Shown here piece by piece: positions 55,970 through 64,000 of a stretch of 64,000 nucleotides of DNA. Where the stretch lies: contig NC_081414.1 in the NCBI RefSeq assembly GCF_030272615.1, positions 527,661,137 to 527,725,136 on the forward strand, in the 5' to 3' direction. The stretch is from Cryptomeria japonica (taxonomy: Eukaryota > Streptophyta > Pinopsida > Cupressales > Cupressaceae). Every line of letters begins with the position of its first letter. Position 1 is the first letter of the stretch. The notes beneath the pieces were generated by a model. The model was not told where the DNA came from, searched no databases, and saw only the letters and a list, made by a program, of their open reading frames with translations. The position numbers were made by a program, and so were the translations under genes.

Positions 55970-57213
55970 TGAAGTCACACCTGTCATAGCAAAAATCCTT
56001 CTTAAATTTGACTAGAGAAACCAAAAGAAGAGTTTTTCAACTAATTGGGATTTAATCAGAAAAATCCTGGGAAATTAAAAAAATCTGAAAAAGTTCATAA
56101 AAAACAGTGAAGAACTGCAGGTGAGTTTTTCTCCGAATAAATCACAAATCTTCCCATATTCGTTAAAAATCACCCACAATTGTTTTTTCTATTTTTTTAT
56201 GAATTTTCAGCATTTTAAAATTTCATGATTAATTCAAAAAATTGTGATTAAAACATAAGTTATTCTGGATTTTTTCTGTCTTGAAAAAGATACCCAATTT
56301 AAAAAAGAATTGTTGATCTGAGCTGGCTCGAATTGCTGTACTCTGCAAGCAGTGATTAATAGTGATTCATTTTTGTGATTTTTTGCAACACTGGTCACAC
56401 CTGTTGGATTATGCTTTATTTTTATGTTACCCTCCATTTAGATACTATTTGGTAGTTTAGACCAACAAAAATCTATGTCCTTGTTTCACCTTTTGGAATT
56501 CTCATTACAAAGGATTCTGAAGGATCGTTCTTGGCTTTCTTACCAATGCTATTGTGGATATTTTTGTCTTGTAACCATTCATTTACCATTTTTCAGAGAG
56601 GAAGTGAAATGCGTTGTAAAATATTGATATTTTTAGGAAGAATCTTTTGACATTGATTTTGGTAGCTATTACAAGATTTTTGTCAACTTAGCTGTTTTTT
56701 TTTCCTTTTTCTTTTTGACATTTGAACATGTCAAACATGTATGCATTCATGATTTAATCTTTTAGCTGTTAGATCCTTTGATATTGTTCATTGTTTTGGT
56801 CCACTGTTTATATATCTAAATGTTCATCAGCAAACAATGCACACCCCTTTTGTCCGAAATTGGCTTGATTTTACATTACTGCATAATTCTTTTCTTTGTT
56901 CTAAATGGTTTGATTGCAGATGACGGAAAAATTGAGTGGGGATTTTGTTTCATTGGAGAGGTGTGCAGTGCCTTCTGAATGGTGGTTGCAATGTGCATCC
57001 AGAATTATAGGCATTACCATTGATGTTTGGAAGGATTATGCTGTGTGCTTTAAGAATTGCACTCCACACTATGAGACATGGTAAAATGGACTTCAATATG
57101 GAAGCATGAGAAGAAGTCTGGAGAATGACAGATTATTTTTATGTGATTTATATGGTGAAGAATATCCGGTTGTATATGAATCAGCAAATTTTGTTATTTT
57201 TTCACTAATATTT
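55970..57213. other. Intron sequence with one unexplained ORF
   Basis: No VAL exon is expected here, because the flanking exons join directly. A frame from ATG at 56921, behind an acceptor-like GATTGCAG, reads MTEKLSGDFVSLERCAVPSE then WWLQCASRIIG and stops at 57082. I do not recognise it. Confidence 0.3.
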
Positions 57214-57632
57214 TGTAGTTTATAATATTAATTTTAGAGTCACCAAATATTTTCCATTATATCTACAAGTATCTACTCAAAGCAAGAAATAAAAATGCCA
57301 TCCGGAGAGCAACCAATAAAGATATTGATGGTATCTAAAGACACTAAAGATTACTAGAATCAAAGTACTATATCTGTGTGAATAAATGAGCAAGAAGGCA
57401 AAGATGCCTTTGCTTAAGTAAGCTTCTTAGGAGGAAAAACACCTACTTCTTACACATTCAACTTGTCCACTTGAATATTCAATTATAAAATTACATATTA
57501 CCTATCCTAGCAAACCAGCTATGACATGTCACTCAACTTGTTCCCAACAAGTAGAAGCTCATATTCTATCATCGCCCCCACATCTTGACTTGGAGAGCAC
57601 ACATAACATGCGGAAGATGTCATCGCCTAACA
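57214..57632 (-). mobile_element. Probable 3' LTR of a minus-strand copia
   Basis: The right end ...CGCCTAACA abuts a C-run (57634-57639) that on the minus strand is a polypurine tract AAGGGGGGA, the expected layout beside a 3' LTR. The left end TGTAG at 57214 is a guess from the TG rule. No matching 5' LTR was found. Confidence 0.45.
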
Positions 57633-57659
57633 TCCCCCCTTGATGACAGGTTCCTAAAC

Positions 57660-59620
57660 TTTGAGCATCTTTCACAATTGTACAAACTTCGCCACAATAT
57701 GAGGCCTAGTGAAGATGTTTGGTGCCTGATCCTTTGTCTGATGATATTTGTCTGACGACCATCCCCTCCTAGATGTTCTACTCAGTGAAGTGCTAACAGA
57801 TGTAAATATGTTTGGTCCTAGCATGTGCCACTGGACTATGAGTGACTTGAATAGCTCCCAGGTTATTGTATGGCAAAGTACTAGGCATAAGATGAACACT
57901 ACTGATCTCTCCTATAAATTGGCAAATCCAAGCAATCTCTTGGGTTACATTAATAGTGCCTTGATTCTCTGCTTCTTTAGTAAAAAGAGCTGCCACCTAT
58001 TGCTTTTTTGCAAGACCTTGTAACTTTCTAGATTCCAAATGAAAGGTAAATTAAAATTTTTGATGTAGATCTCTGAGTATCAATACCTCCTGCCTAGTCA
58101 GAATTTGTATATCCTGCTAACTTGTCATCTCTATACTTCAAACATATGTTTCCCATGTGAATCGTCCCTTTGATATATTTGTGAATCCTCTTTGTTGCTT
58201 ACAAAGGACTATCCTTGGGCTCTTGCATAAACTTGGAAACCAAACTATCTGCAAATGAAATATCAGGTCTCGTATGAGTTAGGTAGATGAATCATAAGAC
58301 TCCCAACTAGCTGTTTGTAAAGTGTTGCATCTGCAAGGGTGAAGTACATTTGGCAAAAAACTTAAAACAAGTTAGAATAGGGAGTCAAATCAGCTTTGCA
58401 ATCCAACATATTGAACTTGGTCAGCAAGTCCAAAACATAGGTTGGGATATAAAGGTCCCATTTTTGTCCCGAGTCATTTGAATTCAAAGGAAATAATGCA
58501 GTAATCCAAAATCTATCATTTCAAATTCTCCTTTAAGCTGCTTCATGTCATCAATCATCTATGATGAAGATCGAGTGAGAATAAGGTCATCAACATATAA
58601 CACAATGCTCAAGATATGATCTCCCCTAGTCTTGATGTAGTGATGTACATATTATGGTCGGATTGGCATTGAGCAAATCCTTTGTTGATGAAGAACTTGT
58701 CAATCTTCTATACCAAGCTCTGGGAGCTTGCTTTAGTCCTTACAAGGGTTTCTTGTCTGAAAACAAATTGTGTCTCTCCCTTTTCAAATCCTGGGGGTTG
58801 TTCCATGCATATCTCCTCAAGGAGATCCCCATGTGGGGAAGCACAATTTACATCCATTTGATGTAGTTACCATCCATATGAAGCTGCCATGGAAAGTACC
58901 ATCCTGGCTACTAAAGCAAAAGTCTTTGTGTAAGCAATGCCTTTTTGTGAAAATCTTGTCTGCAAGATGGGCCTTATATCTATATATTCCTCGATCAAAT
59001 GCATGTTTGGTCTTATAGACCCATTTACAGTTCATGACATTCTTTCGTTTTGGATAAAAAATGATTTCCCTTATTTGATTTTCTATCAAAGATCTAATTC
59101 ATCCTTCATCACCTCCTCCCACTGTTCTTTTTCTTTGGCTTCCTCATATGTTTGTAGATTACACTAATTTATTTCTCTTGCTGTAAGTGCTTGGTTTTAA
59201 TTTCTACTTCTTGTCATTAGGGGAGTAATTGGATTCCCCGTAATTTCCTTGGCTTCTAAGATGTAGTAATGGCTTACTTGGGAAGTCTCTTTTCTTGAAT
59301 AGTGGGTGTCTCTTGTGTCGACATTTGATGTTCTTCTAATACATGCTCATTACATCATTTATAAATGTCTTATTAATTCAAGTATCAACTTGGACCTCTT
59401 CTTTTGTACCATTGATGATGGATCTTCTTCATTTTAAGAAACATGTTGTGTGGTGGTCCCATAGGATAAAAGTGGTTCAGAAGGTGCTATGTCTTTAAAT
59501 GGAATGACAGTCTCGACATGAACATCTATTTTATTTTTCAAAATTTGTTTTCTCATCAAATATAGCATCTCTCCTTATAATGATATTAGAAATTGAAGGA
59601 TTCCATAATCTCCAAGCCTT
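57660..59620 (-). pseudogene. Copia reverse transcriptase and RNase H remnant
   Basis: On the minus strand, from the right: YEEAKEKEQWEEVMKDEL, then CKWVYKTKHAFDRGIYRYKA (about 58990), GLKQAPRAWY (58700), the catalytic LYVDDLILTRSSS (58590), THTRPDISFADSLVSKFMQE (58250), and RNase H NNLGAIQVTHSPVAHARTKH (57820). Stops and shifts are frequent. Integrase, protease and gag are not recognisable. It is a different copia family from the 6.9-11.7 kb element. Confidence 0.85.
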
Positions 59621-61054
59621 GGAGGCTGTTGAATACCCCATCTCGTCATGCCTTCTCATCTATGCCAAATTTCTTGGCTAGAGCTTTTACCAAATTACCT
59701 ATTGAAGTTTGTTCATGTGCCATCTTCATATGCTCTCTTTTCATGTGCTCTTGTTGTTGGCCCAACCATTGTTGTTTTTCTGTTATTCCTTTCATGTCTG
59801 AGTTTTCCACAGTCCATGTCAATGAAAAAAATATATACAATGATTCCAGAAGCAACCTTAATTACCCTTAATGTGATTTTCCAAATACGTTACCTGTGCA
59901 TTTATCTTTGCCATTTAGCTTTTCTGTGCCGTTGTAATTGTCATACACACTTTCCAGAAATCCCACAAAGATCAACATAACTTTAATACCAAAATTGATT
60001 TTTTAACTCTCTAAAAGAAGTAAAATTTAGTAATCACAAATTATGCTAAACATATCATGCTATTTTTATTTTCAAATGATAGTATTAAGAGGGAATTGTT
60101 AATCAAATTAGAAAGAAATATGCTGCAATAAAATGAATCCCACACAAGAACTCAAAAATTTATTTTGGAAGCCCTCCTAACAGGGTAAAGAATAGTTTAT
60201 GGTAGTGGCCCTGGCAAATACCCTGCTGCTACCTTTATTAAAAGAAACACTTTACCAAGTACAATAGGTTTCTTGGATGCAAGCTTCCCCTTGCTCCTTT
60301 AATGGGAATTTTTATTGTCGCAGCCTTTTGAACACATTATGAATAGCTGAATCTTCCTTGCTTGATGCGAGCTTGTTTAAATCCTCCCATGCCTCAAACA
60401 CATGATTTCATCTCCTTTTATAGAACTGCTCTAGAAGAATTTCCACATCTGCTAGAAGTAAAATGGTGTTTGTTTTTTCCAAATTTCCAGTTACAAAGAT
60501 GCGGGTCACTGCTGTGGTCATGGACTTTGCTTAGACACTACTGCAGTCACAGATCTGTTCTGGACACTTGTGCAGCTGTGGATCTGTCCTGGACACTAGG
60601 TAGACTAGTCACTGGCCACTTTGTTCTGTCCTCCGTCTGTCCAGATTCTGAATCTATTTTACTGTTCACAAAATTTCATGTCGGTACATGTTTTTATAAC
60701 AATTTCACGATCTGTATGGATCAACATACGCACTAGACAATGGGCTGTTTGTTGTTAAAGGCTGGTTGATATCATAAGCTTTTATCTTTTTTCTCAATTT
60801 TTTTCCTTTATACTCCTCAACGATTCACTTTTCTATCTGTTGATAGCTTCCTACATGAAGATGGTCTAATTTTGTTTGTAGTTCTCTTCTTTGTAATTAT
60901 GTCTTATAAATGTAATATTTTCTTTATCCTACAAAAAATGCAAGAAAATTGAGGCTAGTTGTTTGAAATTTAAGGTAGGTACAGAGAATTGACAACATGG
61001 TTACCACGTATAATGAACTTTCTTATAGGATTTATTTTCATGTCACCTTTGCAG
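59621..61054. other. 5' part of the copia remnant and intron, no exon
   Basis: A possible primer-binding sequence on the minus strand (TTTTGGTATTAAAGTT, about 59988-60003) and LTR-like sequence up to about 60750 suggest the element's 5' end. Repeated CTGTTCTGGACACTT/CTGTCCTGGACACTA phrases occur near 60556-60598. No exon seen before the acceptor at 61054. Confidence 0.4.
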
Positions 61055-61104
61055 GAACCTCCAATCTTTGGCAAGAGGACAACTTTTCATAAGAAACGAT
61101 CGAG
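61055..61104 (+). CDS. VAL: VAL-like exon: start of the CW-proximal block
   Basis: The acceptor is CCTTTGCAG and the donor CGAG|GTAGAT. The 50-bp exon continues the previous one in phase: EPPIFGKRTTFHKKRS plus two bases of a split codon. VAL proteins read E-E-Y-(D/E)-E-P-P-V-F-G-K-R-T at this junction, and the exon boundary before EPP is conserved. The CW zinc finger (W-x-x-C-x-x-C) should start in the next exon, which is not visible in the remaining 2.9 kb. Confidence 0.88.
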
Positions 61105-62310
61105 GTAGATTTTTTTTAAAAAATAAAATAAAATTTTTAGTTTATTATGATGGCAAGTAATAATCCGTTCCTTGAATGCTAAAAACTGATTTAGTGAAAC
61201 CTAAGTGTCAATGATAGACAGTGGCAAACATCTGTGGGTTTAAGAGATACATGTGGTTTGGGGCTTCAACTTTTGGATGATCTCAACTGATGAAAGAGTG
61301 ACTTTAATTATGTCAGTATGTTTTATTGATGAAGTTTCCAAATACTGGATTTTGATGTATAAATTTACATTTGAAGTTATTTGTGCCTGCAAAAACTACA
61401 ATCTTCAAATCTTTTCAAATAAATTATAATATCATATCATTGAGATAGATTTCCAAACTATAAGATTATTGAGTCATTAACCAACTTTTTCCTGGACCTT
61501 AGTAGTTTGTAACTTGGAGCATGTAGTGGAATTTCTGGAAGAGGAGAATCTCATTATGCGAACCTCTGACAGTCTTACCAATGTTTAGATTGAAAACTTC
61601 ATATTTTTGAACTGTAGGCAACTTAATGCAACTATGCTATATATAAGGGTCCCTTGAATGGATTCACCTGGTCTGCTTTAATATCAACTTGGTTCATAGT
61701 TATTTTCCATGTCTGGGTTTAGAATCATCCTTCAAACGAGTTTTGCCCTAGGGGAATTCCTTTCTTCTTTCGTTATAATCTTTGGTCTGCCACTTCTAGC
61801 GTCCTATTGGAGTGCAGGCCACTGCCATACAGCTATAAGTTTTGCTTTTTCTTAATTTCATTGTAACATTTGCATAGTACAATGATCCAAGGAATTTCAG
61901 ATGGCAAACCAGGACATAGGTAAATTGTTGCTCATATATGTGTATAGGTGGGGACTGATCTGCTTAGACTTTATCTGCTACCAAGTCAAAAATCCAAAAA
62001 GAATTTACAATGATTTCAGAGTACTGTTTCTCCTTAAATGCAAGACAAGATTTGATAATTTGACTTACTTTTTGTTAATGCATGATAGCTTTGGTAAGAT
62101 AAATGAAGTCTCTCATTCAATCATTTATCATATCGATAACTATTTTAAAACCTTCAAGCAATTAATTCCTCTTTGATAGCCATTCTACATTTGCATATAA
62201 ATAACCTATTTCAGTTCGATCAAACCCTTGACATTGATAATCATATTATATCTTTTGTTTATGTTCATCGATTTTAATCTTGCACTCCGATTTATATCAA
62301 CTAACATAAG
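61105..62310. other. Intron downstream of the last visible exon
   Basis: AT-rich, no CW-domain exon or element recognised. The open frame at 61901-62176 has no motif I know. Confidence 0.35.
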
Positions 62311-62753
62311 TGACAATAAATAAATGATTAATCAAGGCACCGATTAATATCGGGTTGCATATCGGGTGGCATAATAAAGGTTAACGATGGTTATCGGTTG
62401 ATTAAAGGTTAAGCATACACCGATATTTATCGGTTGTTAAAATATAAACATGCACCGGTTGACATTGGTTATTAATATGCACCGTTTGTTAGTTATATAA
62501 TTAGCAAAGGAGCACGATCAAGTAATGTCTTGATCGGTCATGACCGATCAAGGCATTGTTTGGTCGTACCCCGCTTGCTATATATATCGAATGGCATTTG
62601 TTAGAAAGGACATAGAAATTAATAAATGCTCCTCTCACCTACCATACAAAAGAAGATAATCAGATTTATCATATACATAGATAATACATAGATCAAGAAA
62701 ATATAACTAGAATATATCTTGCACATTGAACAGAGAATTGAACATCATTTACA
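62311..62753 (+). mobile_element. 5' LTR of an element running off the window
   Basis: The right end ...CATTTACA is followed at once by a primer-binding site, so this is a 5' LTR on the plus strand. The left end TGACAATAAATAAATG at 62311 is tentative. A TATATATA promoter lies near 62579-62586. The U3 part holds repeated palindromic CCGAT/ATCGG modules and a 24-bp palindrome. Confidence 0.65.
62529..62552. repeat. 24-bp perfect palindrome
   Basis: CTTGATCGGTCA is followed directly by its reverse complement TGACCGATCAAG. It lies in the U3 part of the LTR, about 30 bp before the TATA-like sequence. Confidence 0.97.
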
Positions 62754-62768
62754 TGGTATTAGAGCCAA
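62754..62768 (+). other. Primer-binding site
   Basis: TGGTATTAGAGCC directly after the LTR CA matches the methionine initiator tRNA type (TGGTATCAGAGC) used by plant LTR retrotransposons. Confidence 0.75.
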
Positions 62769-64000
62769 GTTAAATCGAACCTAAGGCTGTTCAATTTTGT
62801 GGAAAATTCAAACAAGCATATATTCAACATCAAAATTCTTCTAATGGGTAGCGCCATCAGATTTGTTGAAGCAATTAGACAACTCCTCGTCTAGGTCGGA
62901 ACTTCTCTGAGCGTGGTGATTTGGATATCCCGATTGCCTATTTTAAATGCAATTTGGATATTAAGGGAGATCGACTCTACTCTCAGGGAATCAATTGTAG
63001 TTTGCACATTTAGAGCCAAGTTCTTTGTGGAATCACCAGGGAAGGAAGTTCATTTTTACGGCACTGGAAATAGCAGAATAGATGGGGAAATGCGTGCGAT
63101 CTTATGAGGAAAAATAAGATAAGTGCCAACTATTTTATCCGATAAAGGGAAAAGAAATATTATGCAGCGAAGAGAAGCAATGGGTCAACTAATGTATAAA
63201 CAGTGACTTAAGAGACCGAGTCTCGATGTATGAACAGCCAATGATCATCTAAGCATATCAATCATAGATGAATACCAAACGAAGATACAAGTGTTTATGC
63301 CTTGCTTGGAAACGGTCAAGATATTTGATCAATGCATATGAAGGATCGATAAAAGCAAAGAAACTAATGGAATTATAACGATCAGTCTAGTATGGTGTAA
63401 TCTGTACGTATAAATCATACTTAGACAGAACGAATAAGGAAATTTGTAATCGATATATTCATTATCAGCTAGTCCGGTTGAGGGAAGCGATCAAACTAAT
63501 ATCAACTATTGGCCACAAGATGATTACAGTCAGCATCGATGAGGAGTATGTTTTTTGATCGAATATTGTTGGTTTTACATATATCCATATTTGGATCAGC
63601 TCCAGTAGTGCATCTACTTTTGGCACGTTCAGGGTTGCCGAGATTAGATAAAACAATCAGGATTCAACACCATTATTTGCATATTTTAAAGAATGATCAG
63701 ACACAGAATTGAATTGTTATCATATGTGACCTGCGGAAGACTAAAGAAGGACTTCTCATAAAAAGAAGATAGCAATTGCGAATATAATAAGGGCCCATGC
63801 ACATATATTGAGTTCAGCGATTAATAGAAGTGTTGTAATTAATAACAGTAATAATTAATACAAAGCAATTATATAATGAAAGGCAGTAAACCAATCATTA
63901 AGAACAATCATACATTAATAAAGGGGATCAGAACCGCAGGTCCAATGAATAGGAATGTACAAAGATTTTTCGCAGATTCATGAAGGATTGTATGAACGGA
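62769..64000 (+). other. Leader and interior of the same element, no ORF recognised
   Basis: No gag or pol motif is seen in 1.2 kb. A short frame (62846 onward, MGSAIRFVEAIRQLLV) breaks early. The leader is long or the element non-autonomous. It continues past the window. Confidence 0.45.

Larger units (their letters stand above)
25726..61104 (+). other. VAL: VAL/HSI2-like gene locus (four exons seen, B3 exons not found)
   Basis: Four exons in the right order, strand and phase match the plant VAL (VP1/ABI3-LIKE, HSI2) family, nuclear repressors that bind RY elements through a B3 domain and silence embryo genes with chromatin partners. Visible parts are the Cys-rich PHD-like domain and the segment preceding the CW finger. 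Introns are 224 bp, 25,665 bp and 8,827 bp. The large ones hold all the transposable elements listed. The large exon and the B3 exons expected between 26.1 and 51.8 kb were not seen. CW and EAR parts would follow beyond 61.1 kb. It could be a working gene with exons I missed, a B3-less derivative or a decayed locus. Confidence 0.8.

Noticed and set aside
57209-60300. A complete copia element with paired LTRs
   Set aside because: The PPT and a left LTR are plausible, but no second LTR of similar sequence was found at the right side.

Overview
The window looks like nuclear DNA of a land plant with a large, repeat-rich genome, possibly a gymnosperm. The lineage is an inference. The evidence is dense Ty1/copia, Ty3/gypsy, L1-type LINE and hAT debris, AT-rich unique DNA, and four exons of one host gene separated by introns of up to 25.7 kb. 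I see no bacterial genes, rRNA, intact tRNA or CRISPR array.

Host gene. Four plus-strand exons (25726-25807, 26032-26136, 51802-52227, 61055-61104) match the VAL/HSI2 family of plant B3 repressors. The first two encode most of the N-terminal Cys-rich PHD-like domain. The last two encode the conserved stretch just before the CW zinc finger. The exons that should encode the B3 DNA-binding domain belong between 26.1 and 51.8 kb, and I cannot find them. Splice phases would allow the second exon to join the third directly in frame. Exon 1 and the CW exons would lie outside the window or are not recognisable.

Layout. 0-6 kb: end of a retroelement with a coiled-coil ORF and an LTR carrying a repeated motif, a tRNA-derived SINE-like head, and a decayed copia with a solo LTR nested in it. 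6.9-11.7 kb: a minus-strand copia keeping its 3' LTR, PPT and most of gag-pol, with several disabling lesions. 12.7-14.2 kb: solo LTR-A. 15.3-18.9 kb: hAT tail fragment plus a degenerate L1. 19.46-20.25 kb: a non-autonomous hAT containing a very GC-rich near-perfect hairpin. 23.1-24.4 kb: L1 ORF1 fragment. 25.7-61.1 kb: the VAL-like locus, its introns filled by solo LTR-C and LTR-D, a gag-only gypsy element whose LTR is split by a hAT, a copia LTR, tandem arrays, LINE pieces, a hAT inside another hAT (46.6-50.7 kb), a solo LTR inside a hAT (53.4-56.0 kb) and a copia pol remnant (57.2-60.3 kb). 62.3-64 kb: the 5' LTR, primer-binding site and leader of an element running off the window.

Many insertions could be delimited to the base by target-site duplications: 5 bp for LTRs (CAAAA, GCCTA, TTAGC, GATTC) and 8 bp for hATs (ATTTCAAT, GTTTAAAC, TGTTTTAG, GTTTTTAT and an imperfect one). 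This gives an explicit nesting order. Nearly all element ORFs are broken, so the only likely functional coding sequence is the VAL-like locus, and its own completeness is in doubt.
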